Assembly (NCBI GenBank): GCA_037039925.1
Contig: JAXRKP010000279.1
Span: forward strand, 141,718-205,717
Direction: 5' to 3'
DNA length: 64,000 nucleotides
Source: Doris montereyensis
Lineage: Eukaryota > Mollusca > Gastropoda > Nudibranchia > Dorididae
Below are positions 43,240-55,996 of the stretch, piece after piece. The translations under genes and the position numbers were made by a program. Numbering within the stretch: the stretch's first letter is position 1; every line of letters begins with the position of its first letter. Below the pieces are notes generated by a model. The model was not told the origin of the DNA and did not search any database. It saw nothing but the letters and a program-made list of their open reading frames with translations.

Positions 43240-44550
43240 GAACATAAATTCTAGATCTAAATCTTAAATCTAGATCTAGATTCTAGTCTTATATAGGTCT
43301 AAATTCTAGATCTAGTCTTATATAGGTCTAAATTCTAGATCTAGTCTTATATAGGTCTAAATTCTAGATCTAGTCTTCCATAGGTCTAAATCCTAGACCT
43401 AGTCTTAGATAGGTCTAAATCCTAAATCTAGTCTTATATAGGTCTAAATTGTAGATCTAGTCTTATATAGGTCTTAATTCTAGATCTAGTCTTATATAGG
43501 TTTTAATTCTAGATCTAGTCTTATATAGGTCTAAATTCTAGATCTAGTCTTATATAGGTCTAAATTCTAGATCTAGTCTTATATAGGTCTAAATTCTAGA
43601 TCTTATCTTATTATAAATTCTAGATTTAATCTATATAGTCTGAATTCTAGATTTAATCTTATATAGGTCTAAATTCTAGATCTAGTCTTATATAGGTCTA
43701 AATTCTATATTTAGTCTTATATAGGTCTAAATTCTAGATCTAGTCTTATATAGGTCTAAATTCTAGATCTAGTCTTATATAGGTCTAAATTCTAGATCTA
43801 ATCTTATATAGGTCTAAATTCTAGATCTAGTCTTTATAGGTCTAAATTCTAGATCTAGTCTTATATAGGTCTTAATTCTAGATCTAGTCTTATATAGGTC
43901 TAAATTCTAGATCTAGTCTTATATAGGTCTAAATCCTAGATCTAGTCTTATATAGGTCTAAATTCTAGATCTAGTCTTATATAGGTCTAAATCCTAGATC
44001 TAGTCTTATATAGGTCTTAATTCTAGATTTAATCTTATATAGGTCTAAATTCTAGATCTAGTCTTATATAGGTCTTAATCCTAGATCTAGTCTTATATAG
44101 GTCTTAATTCTAGATCTAATCTTATATAGGTCTAAATTCTAGATCTAGTCTTATATAGGTCTAAATTCTATATTTAGTCTTATATAGGTCTAAATTCTAG
44201 ATCTAATCTTATATAGGTCTAAATTCTAGATTTAGTCTTATATAGGTCTAAATTCTATATTTAGTCTTATATAGGTCTACATTCTAGATCTAATCTTATA
44301 TAGGTCTAAATTCTAGATTTAGTCTTATATACGTCTAAATTCAGATCTAGTCTTATATAGGTCTAAATCCTAGATCTAATCTTATATAGGTCTTAATTCT
44401 GGATTTAGTCTTATCTAGGTCTAAATTCTAGATCTAATCTTATAACGGTCTAAATTCTAGATCTAGTCTTATATAGGTCTAAATTCTAGATCTAGTCTTA
44501 TATAGGTCTAAATTTTAGATTTAGTCTTATATAGGTCTAAATTTTAGTTT
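43240..44550. repeat. Minisatellite, 29-bp unit, about 45 copies
   Basis: Units contain CTAGTCTTATATAGGTCTAA and ATTCTAGAT. Each full unit carries the perfect palindrome CTAGATCTAG across the unit junction, and overlapping TCTAGA sites. Variants include CCTAGATC, TATATTTAG and CTTAATTC. Confidence 0.97.
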
Positions 44551-45404
44551 TAGCCTACAAAAAGCCATCAGTATTAGTTAGCTCAACGTGAATCGGCAAG
44601 AATCAACTGTTTGGACAGGTTTATGATTATGGGGGATTCTCAGTATTTCTTTAAAATGAGGGACTAGAAAAAGCCAAAGTAAATATTGTTTCACTTTTAA
44701 AAGTAAACATGGTAGTTATTAAAAGGCGTTCCAAAAGATGAATCAGTTTAAAGACCTGTTGATTGTTAACTCATCATTGTCGGTAACCGATGTACATGCT
44801 ATTGTTGTATTTGATGGACCCATATACAAATCGCCAAAAGAAATAATCTAGTTGAAACATGGCAGGCAACGAAAGAGGATTCATGTAATAACAGTAGCAG
44901 TAATATTAAATATTCATAAAGTCACCTCTAGTGGGGGGGGGGGGAAGTGGAAAATAAGATGAAAGACAATGGTCTGATATAGGTGGGGATGTAAATTTCT
45001 TGATCCGTCCATATTTTAAGTGGGAAGCCGAAAGAGGAGACAGGCAGGCAGAGAGAGATACAGAGAAAGACAGTGAAAGGGAGAGGGAGAGAGCGACAGA
45101 CAGACAGACAAACAGACAAACAGAAGGCAGTGAGGGAGAGAGACAGAGAGTAAAGGCAAAGACAGAGAGACAGACAGAGAGAAAGAGAGAGAGGGAGAGA
45201 AATAGATAGAAAGAAAAAAGAGAGGAAAAGAGAGTACACTCAAACATCGTTCAAGGCAATGGTAATGTAAAGTATGTACATTTATTTTTAAAAACGGGTG
45301 GAAAATTAAATCTGATCAAACAATGTACACTCAAGCTTCGATATACCACCAGCTGTTCTGCCAGTGGTAACTTTTTCAATATTACAATGAGGGAGATAAT
45401 CAAT
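44551..45404. repeat. Intron with purine-rich microsatellite (45030-45240)
   Basis: GACA, GAGA and AGGGAG degenerate repeats produce Ser/Leu/Cys-rich open frames on the minus strand. The flanking sequence is unique and contains no recognised exon. Confidence 0.75.
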
Positions 45405-45908
45405 ATGTGACTAATCAAATAGAAAAATACTATCACTGACAAGACCACACATGATATAATCAATATTTGATTAATCAAAAAAGAAAAATACTATCACTGA
45501 CAAGACCACACATGATATAATCAATATTTGACTAATCAAATAGAAAAATTCTATCACTGACAAGACCACACATGATATAATCAATATTTAACTAATCAAA
45601 TAGAAAAATACTATCACTGACAAGACCACATAATATCAATATTTGGCTAATATAGAAAAATATTTGACAAGGATATCAATATTTGGCTCATCAAGTAGAA
45701 AAATACTATCACTGACAAGACCACACATGGTATAATCAATATTTGACTAATCAAATAGAAAAATACTATCACTGACAAGACCACACATGGTATAATCAAT
45801 ATTTGACTAATCAAATAGAAAAATACTATCACTGACAAGACCACACATGGTATAATCAATATTTGACTAATCAAATAGAAAAATACTATCACTGACAAGA
45901 CCACACAG
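45405..45908. repeat. Minisatellite, 60-bp unit, about 8 copies
   Basis: Units of AATCAATATTTGACTAATCA, AATAGAAAAATACTATCACT and GACAAGACCACACATGATAT. One unit near 45635-45690 is collapsed and rearranged. The last three units are nearly identical and carry GGTAT instead of GATAT. Confidence 0.95.
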
Positions 45909-46359
45909 GCTTATTGCATGTGAACAGACGATTGTAGTATTATACATGTATAGTAATAGTAGGGAGTAGTAAACATGGACAGAAACACCCCTAATTTAAT
46001 ATGGATGAGACTTGGGTATGACACTGCTGTGAAGCCTAATTCTCGGCATTCAGTTGGACCCAACCATAGCCATGCTTACCCCACCAATGGATTGTCAGGA
46101 TGATGCAACCTGGGCCCATGCCGATGCCACTCTTCATTCGGCTGACCTGGGCTTGAGCAGTGGAAGACAAATGCTGTCTCCAAACCTTCAGTGTCCTCAT
46201 TTTAATAAACAAGAAGCATTGTGTCACTAGTGTCAGTATCATTTCTGTAAATGTAGGAGTACTACGACACACACGTTAGTGATGCTTGTGTGTGTGTGTG
46301 TGTGTGTGTGTAGTGTGTGTTTTGCCTCATGACCTTTTGACCAAACCAAACTAGATTCC
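45909..46359. repeat. Intron with GT microsatellite (46288-46318)
   Basis: About 15 GT dinucleotides with one AG interruption. The rest is unique; a minus-strand open frame at 46036-46272 shows no family resemblance. Confidence 0.7.
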
Positions 46360-46650
46360 ACTTCTACCCGTTTGCATCACTTCGGAGAAGGGGTGGTGAT
46401 GCACGGAAGTGGTATAACAAGTTTTATTTTACAATAGTTATTAAGGAACGTTTAGTCTTAATTATTGGCAGATGGTGGTATAACAAGTTATATTTTACAA
46501 TAGTTATTAATGAACGTTTAAGCTAAATCATTGGCAGATGGCGGTATAACGAGTTATTATATTGTTTTGATATTGTATTGTGCAGATCTGTACAAAGGTA
46601 AACAGTTGGCGTGCTTGAGGATAAGTATCACAAGGTTTAAGTATATGCCA
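46360..46650 (+). repeat. Diverged direct repeat F, copy 1
   Basis: Contains TTGCATCACTTCGGAGAAGG, GGTGGTGATGCAC, TTTACAATAGTTATTAAGGAACG, ATTGGCAGATGG and ACAAAGGTAAACAGTTGGC. An internal duplication repeats the GGTATAACAAGTT...ATTGGCAGATGG part. Confidence 0.75.
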
Positions 46651-46964
46651 TTGTATGGGAAAATGCTACTGAAATGCAATGTAGATATATGACAAACAGT
46701 GAAGCAAGGGGCGTGTCGGAAGTGAAGGAAAGGATATTAAATAATATGAAATCCTTATAGGACCAAAGACGAGACAAATACTAGGATTATAGACAGAAAA
46801 CACTCCTGGCCACTATAATGGAACCCGTGACCTCTGCGTGCTACCAACCAAGCTAACTATGCTCCCTGTGCATTCATATTATTTAATGTCCTTTCCTTTC
46901 ACTGAAGTACAGTGTAGTAGTAGTAGATGTAGTTGTACTGGCAGTAGAAATAGTAATGATGTAG

Positions 46965-47105
46965 GTTATTGACGGGAGTTGCTGGTAGGTCCTACTTCTT
47001 TCTTCCTTCCTCTTCCACTTACCTTCTATCTTGTTGTACAGTTTACTCTGAAGTCACCCTGAGATCACAGACACGGTGGATGGAGAAAATTCAATAGAAC
47101 AAAGT
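46965..47105 (+). mobile_element. SINE-C copy
   Basis: GACGGGAGTTGCTGGTAGGT, CCTACTTCTTTCTTCCTTC, ACCCTGAGATCACAGACACG and GGTGGATGGAGAAAATTCAAT. It lies between the two copies of repeat F. Confidence 0.7.
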
Positions 47106-47274
47106 CAATAATACTCAATGCAGTAGGCAGGCCTGACAGGCCACCTACACACTCATCTTGGTTCTATGAACCCAGGATTTACGTAGAGTAAGAGGGCAGG
47201 GGAGAATTGCACTTGAGGATGAAACATATCAACACACAGATTGATGCTTTTGTGTGGGTATGTTTGGTCCGCCG

Positions 47275-47475
47275 CTTGCATCACTTTGGGGAACGAGGCG
47301 GTGATGCACAGTGGTGGTAGGTATAGCGAATTGTATTGTACAATAGTTATGAAGGAACGTTAATGCCAAATAATTGGCGGATGCCGATTACATTCGTTGT
47401 TTGTACACTATCTAATCCGCACAAAGGTGAACAGTTGGCAGTAAGCGAGAATAATTACGGTATAGTTAGAGGCAG
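47275..47475 (+). repeat. Diverged direct repeat F, copy 2
   Basis: CTTGCATCACTTTGGGGAAC, GGCGGTGATGCACAG, GTACAATAGTTATGAAGGAACG, AATTGGCGGATGCC and CACAAAGGTGAACAGTTGGC, in the same order as in copy 1 but without the internal duplication. Confidence 0.75.
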
Positions 47476-48521
47476 TATAGTGAGGGTTGAGTGTACAGTC
47501 TAATATAATACATGTATGTTACTTTTAAGCAAGTACTTTTAATCAGAGTGGTACTAAGGCTAAAATTACTACTTAAACAGTACTTCATATATGTATATAA
47601 TAGGAGTTTAATTTGATGGCCATGAAACATCCATTACCAACACTTACTGTTGTTCTTAATCAAATAGTACCATTTTAAAGTAGCTATTCTCTTGTAAAAA
47701 AAAATTAAAGAATGTATATTTAATTATTTACATGTGCAAAATGGATGTTTGAAAGTCTTTTTACTTTTTCCACCTAGTGCCATGGAAACAGAATATTTAA
47801 TGACCTTTCCTGTCTTGGGTCAAAAAGATTGGAAACCCATGCATAATTGCCTTATAATGCAGAAACCTAATTATACTTAAATAGTGTAATTTATGTCTTT
47901 TCCGACCTTATACTTGTGCCATGAGTCAATATAAATACCGTGGGAGAAAGAATTTACATTTTTTGTGAGAAATGAAATTTTAAAAAATTGTGTTTATTTT
48001 CTAACGAACCAAAATATGTATAACTTGACAACTCCCGGTACTTTTGTTTCTTACGATTGTTTGTTTATGTCATAATCATAGTCAAGAGCTTGGCATGATC
48101 TTCAGTTTGATGTCAATATCTAAAAAAACGGACCACAAATAACATCTTTATTATATTTTTTTAAAAACCCCAATTTTTTGAAATTTTGACACCGTGTTCC
48201 AAAACACTCATTTGAGCTTTTTGAGGTATCCCAATATGCTTACCATTTCCAAACAAAAATATTGACTTCTAAAAATTTTAAGCTAATCAATACCAGATTG
48301 TGTATAACCTCAGCAATTTTCAAATGCCTGACACCACTATTTACATCACCAGGTTGTCCCAAAAGCCTGATGTTTTCACTGTTTTGGAAATTACAAAAAA
48401 ATGCAACTTTTTTGCCCTTTGAAATCCCTGTAACTTTCTTTAAAAGTTCTTTTAAATTGTTTATTACATGACATACTAATAGAAATATTTTTTGAAAATT
48501 TGGGTTATGATAGCCTAATAA
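47476..48521. other. Last intron, 3' part
   Basis: AT-rich unique sequence with no recognised exon or repeat. Confidence 0.4.
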
Positions 48522-48604
48522 TATACTTTCTCTAGTTTCCTCTATATAAATAATGTACTTTCTCTAGTTTCCTTTATCTAAATAATATACTTTCTTTATT
48601 ACAG
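48522..48604 (+). promoter_or_regulatory. Tandem pyrimidine motif and acceptor of the last MGAT5 exon
   Basis: Three tandem copies of ATATACTTTCTCTAGTTTCC-like sequence with about 32-bp spacing. The last one runs into TTTCTTTATTACAG at the exon boundary. Each copy carries CTCTAG, so upstream copies are potential decoy acceptors. Confidence 0.6.
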
Positions 48605-48861
48605 GTAAAATCTGTGAACCAAGTTACTTTCCAATGGCAAATTCTCAGGAAGCAATGAAGAACGTCACATCCTGCTCAGGCTTTCAGCAAGCCTCCAACA
48701 TTTACTATCCGGCAGCAGATGTGGATTCAAATGCTTGTACCTTTCAAAGTGAAACTTTATTATTTAGTTGTGTTGGAAGTATGGATAAGTTGAGAAGACT
48801 TTGTCCGTGCAGAAATTTCATTCAAGAACAAACAGCCCTGTGTATAGGCTGTGAAAGATGA
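48605..48861 (+). CDS. MGAT5: MGAT5 terminal exon with stop codon
   Basis: 257 nt from the TTATTACAG acceptor to TGA at 48859-48861. It reads KICEPSYFPMANSQEAMKNV and later NACTFQSETLLFSC, RRLCPCRNFIQEQTALCIGC and ER. This matches the cysteine-rich C terminus of vertebrate GnT-V (LICEPSFF, LLLFSCAG, CPCRDF, ALCKDC). All eight Cys line up with vertebrate positions. One sequon, NVT. The final residues after the last Cys differ. Completely open. Confidence 0.98.
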
Positions 48862-48869
48862 TATTGTTG

Positions 48870-48879
48870 TATATATATA

Positions 48880-48949
<70 letters not shown>
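48870..48949. repeat. TA microsatellite in the 3' UTR region
   Basis: TA run beginning 9 bases after the MGAT5 stop, interrupted once by GATG near 48881-48884. If transcribed, this part of the 3' UTR would be a self-complementary AU tract. Confidence 0.95.
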
Positions 48950-48954
<5 letters not shown>

Positions 48955-50529
48955 TAATTAAATTATGTGAATGTCTTTTTCACTTACAAGGAAGACAGAC
49001 AGACATACCTCTTCTCCTTCTTTAGTGGTTTACCTAAGGGGAGGAGCGGGTTCTGGGAATGCCATTTTTGCAGAAAATGGGACAAATTTAGTCTATCATT
49101 CTAGTGAATAGAGCAGTTCATTCCCGTCATAATGATATCATAAAGAAGTTCAGTATCGATTCTTTGAATTTATACGGATTTTTAGAAACAATACAGGCCT
49201 ATCTTTCAACACAGCTATTATACAATAAAAGCCAGAAATATTATCTAAAGTACGGCAAGTTGGTAGTCATTTTGATCGCCACAATGAACGCTATCCAAAA
49301 CAACCTTATTTGAGCATTTATTATGAATATTACCTTAGATCGGCCGGAAGTTACGGAACATATTCCCGCACCTATTATCAAAAGGCACCATCTCAAAATG
49401 AGTAAAAAGGTGCTGGTGCACTTGAAACAGTGTCAATAAGAAGTACTTGAAAACCTCTCAAGGTTTTATGATGTTTCAAAGTATTATCCTACTCTTTTCT
49501 TAGGTTTATGGGAGAAATTGTATTCAAATAACAGAAAATAAGAGAAAAATACGAATATCTCAATATGTCATTTTTGGACCGTTTTTTTCTAACTTAGTTT
49601 GCATTTTTATCCGATTGACTTCAAATTTGACACAAACCTTGCTTTTGATGCATGGAATAAAAGTATGCATGCGTTAGATGTTATTTTGTATACTTTTCAA
49701 AAAATGAATTTTTTAGTTAAAAGTCTGATAGATTCGTCCAAACCCATGCATACTTTTGTTCTGTAGATGTAAATGAAGGAGTGTACCAATTTTGAGATAC
49801 ATCCCAAAATAATTGATGCAGATTTTACATTTTGAAAATGCATGTTATTTTAGCGTCATAAATCCAATATGGCAACAACCGACAAAATTTCAGTTTCTCA
49901 TATTTTCTCCTCTAATTTAGATATGTAGAGCTCAAAAATCAAGGTCCTAGTTGGCTTGCTCTATGGGTTTTCAAAATGGCTTTCCAGAACCCGCTCCTCC
50001 CCTTAAGAAAATCCAAAAACGACATTTAGTGCTGTAATAGCAGCCTATAGTGCCCTTACTTCAGGAGAGGAACTCTTGAAATCCATCACCGTTTTGTTAT
50101 TATCCATTTCAGCTTATGTGCCAGGTTTTCAACAAGATTCACTTTGTATAAAAAGATTTCACTCACGCCTTTCTTTGCATGGGAATTCAATAGATCTACG
50201 GTGTGGTGCTGGAGATCAGGTTGATTGAGCAGGCGATGGAGGGGCTTTTGGATTGCAAATTTGTTCATTCTATATTTCTAACCAAGCTTGCAATGCAAAT
50301 TTTTGTTTCTTACTTTAACCATATCTCCACCTTTGTTTTAAGTCGATAACGTTTGCAAATTGCTTTTTTGTTTGTCTGTCTACGCACTGTTGTTTATGTC
50401 TCAGCTGTCTCCAGCTCAAAATTGGATGTGATGAGAAAATCAAGATTCATATTTGTACATTTTTGTCCTTTTTAAAAAAATTCTCACTCTCGATGCGATG
50501 TTTTATGATAGTGTCAATTTCGTGGAGTA
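48950..50529. other. 3' UTR or downstream sequence
   Basis: AT-rich with no coding similarity. A possible polyadenylation signal AATAAA lies at 49224-49229, about 365 bp after the stop, in TACAATAAAAGCC. Another AATAAA lies at 51241-51246. I cannot tell which is used, or whether the UTR ends earlier. Confidence 0.4.
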
Positions 50530-50665
50530 GAACTTTAAATCTTTTCATTACAAGAGAGTGAAGTATACATATAAATCAAATCTTTTCATTACAATAGAGA
50601 AAAGTATATGTATAAATCAAATCTTTTCATTACAATAGAGTAAAGTATATATATAGATCAATATA
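50530..50665. repeat. Short tandem repeat, about 46-bp unit, 3 copies
   Basis: Units of AAATCTTTTCATTACAATAG, AGTAAAGTATATATATAAATC. Confidence 0.85.
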
Positions 50666-51280
50666 CCTTGTAAAACACGGCTGCTTCCGATTCACAGTAT
50701 GACTCCCACCAGTTCATGCATAGAAGTACCAAGCTATCATTCCTATGTGCCGAATACACTCTGTGCAGGTTGTGGGAGGGAATTATGCCATTTATTTTGG
50801 TTGTATTCTGTATTTAGGTCGACCAGTTTTTGGTAGTTTTGTTTTGATTTGCTGCTTGGGCGTCTGATATTGTATGCCTTTTGATATAATGGTGTTTCAT
50901 TTCACCTGTTATTTTCGTGGATATTTTAAAACAGCTTTGTTTGGTTTTTTCTTGTTCTACCTAGTTTTGCACTGAGTTAATCTGTTCAACATGTTGTCTG
51001 GCTGCTGTATGAAGTTTGTTGAATGTTATCTTTATGTTATGCACAATTGCATTTTGAAAAAAAATCAACGCTATTTAATTTGTAGTTTGCTAATTTTTGT
51101 AAATCATCATCAACATCATCATATGCTAATTTTCCCTTTAAGTCTTACAATTTCTATTATTCGTTATTCAAACCATTTCATTGTTCACTATGTTCAAATT
51201 TTTTCTTTGTGTGGTTGGCCCGCACCACTTGGGTAAGAGTAATAAAAGATTAGACAAAAATGATTGCAGGGGCTAAGAAT
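50666..51280. other. Intergenic sequence
   Basis: AT-rich unique sequence with no recognised gene; AATAAA at 51241-51246. Confidence 0.4.
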
Positions 51281-51530
51281 GCGTGATGTAGGCAGCTGAG
51301 TGGTAAAGCTACAGGGCTTGGGATCATGGCAAAGCTAGGTCCAGCCTAGAAATTAGAATCGACACTCAACACTCAATTTTCCCCACTTGACCCAGGTGTA
51401 AATGGGTAGATGCGCTAGCTTGGGAATAAAAACCTGCGTCAGACTAGCATCATGTCCAGGAGGTGATTACCATCACCTGTTCCGCTTCCCGCTACTGTAA
51501 CTCTATGGACCGTAATGGCCTTGAGAGAAA
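51281..51530 (+). mobile_element. SINE-B copy
   Basis: TGTAGGCAGCTGAGTGGTAA head, decayed box B, AAAGCTAGGTCCAGCC, CGTCAGACTAGCATCATGTC, AGGAGGTGATTACCATCACC and CTCTATGGACCGTAATGGCC. Confidence 0.75.
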
Positions 51531-51749
51531 TTTACTTACCCCACTACTGACTTCTACTTAAGAATCAAGGAAACGGATGAAAGATTAAATGAAGCTGAAT
51601 AAGAAGTATAGAGATCTTAATGTTTTTTCTAGTGATTTCATCCAATCCGTATGATGGTAGAAGAGGTTTTGTTTATTTATCCAAAGACATGGTTGAATTT
51701 TGATAATGTGGTTTGGGTTTTGCTACACAACAGTTGTATGATTTTCATT

Positions 51750-51890
51750 TTCAGCCAGAGTGAATGGTTGAAACCAATGGAGAGTGAGAATAAGATCATT
51801 AGTGAATGGTTGAAACCAATGGAAAGTGTGAGAATAAGATCATTAGTGAATGGTTGAAACCAATGGAGAGTGTGAGAATAAGATCATTCC
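51750..51890. repeat. Tandem repeat, 44-bp unit, 3 copies
   Basis: Units of GTGAATGGTTGAAACCAATG, GAGAGTGTGAGAATAAGATC and ATTA. Each copy includes the inverted motif TGGTTGAAACCA. Confidence 0.9.
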
Positions 51891-54744
51891 CAATTTCTGT
51901 AACGTGAATGAGTAAACTGCAATTATTTCATTATATTTTAAAAAAAAATATTTTCACAATGTCTGAATAGGCATTCCATTCTTGTAAAAAAAAACCCAGG
52001 AAATCACAGAGTATTTCCGTTGTCCTCAAATGTTCACGAAAGAAATTCAATAAGACTGCTTTCAATTTAGGTCACAACATAACAGGAAAATTACAAAAAG
52101 AAATGCAATGGAAATAATTTTCCTGGTATGTAAATTCATTTTGTGCACATTCACAAAAGGCAATGAAAAAATTGTCATATGCCTGACAAAAAAAATTTCA
52201 TTTTACTGTCGATTCAAATTTGTGTGTGGACTTGTCAAAGCCTGTCATAAGATGAACATGTTCAAAGTGCGTGTTTGGGGTGGGTTTTTTTACCTAACTC
52301 ATAGACTACCCAAGTTCTGACACAAGATTATGGCCAAAAAAATTGGGTGCTTTAAAAATTTTTAAACTTTTATATTTGTTGTTATTTTTTCATCATCCTC
52401 TAAACACAGTGTCCATAAGAGATCAATCTTTATATTGGCACCAATAAAAAGCTGCTGTGTATCATTAGTTTGTCTAATTGGAGATGAGTGGAATGGAGAA
52501 GCTAAAAATTGTTTTGGGAGGAGACACCATTCACGCAATACACTACTTCCATCACTAAATAGATGAAAACTATGATTGGAAAACGATGAGCCGTCAAAAC
52601 TGATTAAAAAAACAGTGCGTTCTATGATGTTTCTGACTTGTAGATCTACTTTCAGTACTAGTGGTAGTAGTTGTTTTGTAAGTTTGCAAAGAAGACAGGT
52701 TAAGTCGAAGGCTGGCACTGCTAGCAGTAAAAAAAAAAAAAATCATAAAATCAACCGTTCACACTTGAGAGCTCATTCCGGTAGGAAATGGAAGTAGAAT
52801 AATAAGCCTAGAAGATGCTCCATACCATAATCGCATTTACGCAATCTTTCTATAGTTATGATCAGCAACGATATGATTGCACATGTGTGACAATTGTACT
52901 ATGGCGTGAGTGTAGTGTGATCGTACCTGTGTGACAATAGTAGTCTATGAGCTAAACTGATAGCCCAATGTATTCTGAGCATATTTGGTGAAAATTGGTT
53001 GAATTATGAATGAATTTCAAGAATGTACGAAACCTTTGTTTTTTTTTAGAAAATCGCGTTCAAAGTTTTAATATTGTTTCAAAGAATGATGGAGCTATTT
53101 GCTAGAAAATACCCTTTAAACCCAGTTTAGGCGCTTTTAAGGTAAAATATTTCGTCAGAGTGTTCATAAATGATTATTTTCACTGAAAATGCAAGAACTC
53201 AATTTTCATAAAAATTGACCACAGCTCACATTTTCCCTATTTTCTCGGTTCGAACCCCGTTAGTCTTACGACGGGTTTTGTCACATCCACACAGTTTAAG
53301 AAATAGTTTTTGTTGAAAAGGGCTATTTTTTATTTCTTTTCTTTTTCCTTTAGTAAACATGTCAATGCTTTTAAATGCCAGGCAGCCTCTTTGGGGTTTT
53401 TTTATTGCACAAAATGTAAACGTAACATCATGTTGCTTGGTACGCATGAAACTTGCAGGTTTTCTTTGGAGGAAGTGCTACTGCTAGTGAAAGGATTGAA
53501 AAGCAATTTTACTTTACTGATATTCTGAAATGTCGATTTATTATGAAGTGCATACTGAATGTATATTTTCATCTCCATTAGCTTTATCTACTCAAATACG
53601 TCATGCGGGTCAATATCGTCACGTATGTCTCATATTCTGCCCTGCATGAAAAACATGAATGAGATCCTTAATTGCATATTTAATCATGGTGTCCATTTCT
53701 ACTTACGACTATGTACTTGAAATTGATTTGTTCAGGTACCAATTGTGAAAAAATAATTTACATGAAAGCCTAACAACTTTTTGCAAATCTTGATATTATA
53801 TTTTTCATTCATCGTTTAGATATAATCAAGTTATTATTTCATAATGCAGTTCTCTCTCAAATTTAAGAGACACCAAAAGTTTATTTTTGTAAAGATTGAT
53901 TTTTTACCTGTAACATATCATTCTTTTGAAACTACAAAAATTTGCAAAATGCCAAGCCTTCAGCTGTGTAAAGTTCATCAAGGGAAAGGAAATGGGGTCA
54001 TCTGTAAAGCCTTAGTAGAGAAAGCTAACATGTGCATTGGTTTCAACGTTCTGAAAATCTGAAGGTAGACAAGTTTTAAGATACTTTTTTTGTACACGTT
54101 TTAATCCAAACTGCTATTTTTAGTTAGCAAGTTAAAAACATGGCACAGTATCGTATCGTAATACATACATGCCATATTACAGTAGCTCTGCAAAGTGTGA
54201 ATAGTGTATGAAGTTTATGAAATGCCGACACATTGAAAGGCCATTCACATAAACATACAATGTTGAAAATCTGTCATACTCATTCTACAATTGCTCATAC
54301 TGTTGTTGATGTGAATTTAACGAAAGATTTATTATGTTTGTTTACACTTCTTTGGTTTTTCAGGGGGGGGTTCTTTTATTTTCTTTGTCTTGTTTTTAAT
54401 GCCATTTTTTAGTGTGACACTTAAAAGAATGAAAGTTTTTGAGCAACGATTTTACTTTCTGTCAATTTTGTCACAGAATTTCAGAATTTATTTATCATTG
54501 CATAATTTAGAAGAATTTTAATTTTAATTTTATTGTAATTTCTTTTCTTGTTCTAAGAGAATCATGCTAAACATACCCTTTAACCACAATATAATTTGAA
54601 AGAGCTAATATTTAGAAAGATCATAATTTGTTGTGCTCTGCTCTGTCCCTTGCAAGAGAGCAGCTAACAATTTAACGTTTTGTGGTGAGAGTGAGAAATA
54701 ATCAAATTCTTGGTTTGGCAAAAATGGCACAAATTTGATTAGCT
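51891..54744. other. Long AT-rich stretch without recognised gene
   Basis: About 2.85 kb with short open frames only. None gives family-like protein, and codon content looks random (Phe, Ile and Lys-rich). No named repeat seen. This is the longest repeat-poor part of the window. Confidence 0.5.
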
Positions 54745-55405
54745 GCCGGTGTTGACACTGACACATTTACAAACTTGATTAGCTGCCAGTGCTGACACTG
54801 ACACATTTACAAATTTGATTAGCTGCCAGTGCTGACACTGACACATTTACAAACTTGATTAGCTGCCAGTGCTGACACTGACATGTTTACAAATTTGATT
54901 AGCTGCCAGTGCTGACACTGACATGTTTACAAATTTGATTAGCTGCCAGTGCTGACACTGACACATTTACAAACTTGATTAGCTGCCAGTGCTGACACTG
55001 ACATGTTTACAAATTTGATTAGCTGCCAGTGCTGACACTGACATGTTTACAAACTTGATTAGCTGATTGACACTGCATTTACAAATTTGATTAGCTGCCA
55101 GTGCTGACACTGACACATTTACAAACTTGATTAGCTGCCAGTGTGCTGACACTGACACATTTACAAATTTGATTAGCTGCCAGTGCCAGTGCAAATTTGA
55201 CAGTGCTGACACATTTACAAATTTGATTAGCTGCCAGTGCTGACACTGACACATTTACAAACTTGATTAGCTGCCAGTGCTGACACTGACATGTTTACAA
55301 ATTTGATTAACTGCCAGTGCTGACACCTGACATGTTTACAAACTTGATTTGCTGCCGTGTGCTGAAACGTTTACAAATTTGATTAGGTGACACTGACACA
55401 TTTTT
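54745..55405. repeat. Minisatellite, 40-bp unit, about 16 copies
   Basis: Units of ACAAATTTGATTAGCTGCCA and GTGCTGACACTGACACATTT. Variants swap ACACATTT for ACATGTTT and AAATTT for AAACTT. The right end is disordered with partial units from about 55060 on. Confidence 0.95.
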
Positions 55406-55923
55406 GATTGGTGTAGCGACCTGTAGAATACTGACTGCTGAGGCTGACACAGGAGAAGAAAAAGTTTTTTTTTTTTGACACAGGAGAAGAAAAATTTCTT
55501 TTATGCAAATTCAGCTGCTGTAGAGAAAAGAGAAGGATGCAATTTCACAGGCCATAGCAGTCAACAGCTCATGACAGCCCGCGTGTTGGCTTTGGCTGCA
55601 ATAAATATGTTCATTGTGGAAAACAAGATGGTCGCACAGACAGGGTAATTTTGTGCTCTTGAGAACCAGTATTGTAATCAATATTTAAACCTTTTTGTTT
55701 TCTTGACTGAGTACGTTGTGATATATTATGATTGTATTGCCGCTTACCTCAATGCTCAGGGTATTCGATCTCGTCAGACATACACCTTGCCTTTATTGTT
55801 TTATTTGAAATCTCCAAATCAAAAATTGATTGAATTTAAGAACAGTGCATTTCTGTTATGTTATTTTGACAGGTGTTTATTTTATGTGGTTTCAGATGAC
55901 AACGGATTTCTTAATTATTATTA

Positions 55924-55996
<73 letters not shown>

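Noticed and set aside
52362..52797. Overlapping plus- and minus-strand open frames of 73-118 codons
   Set aside because: They show no recognisable domain, have random-looking composition and overlap on opposite strands without splice signals that would favour either.
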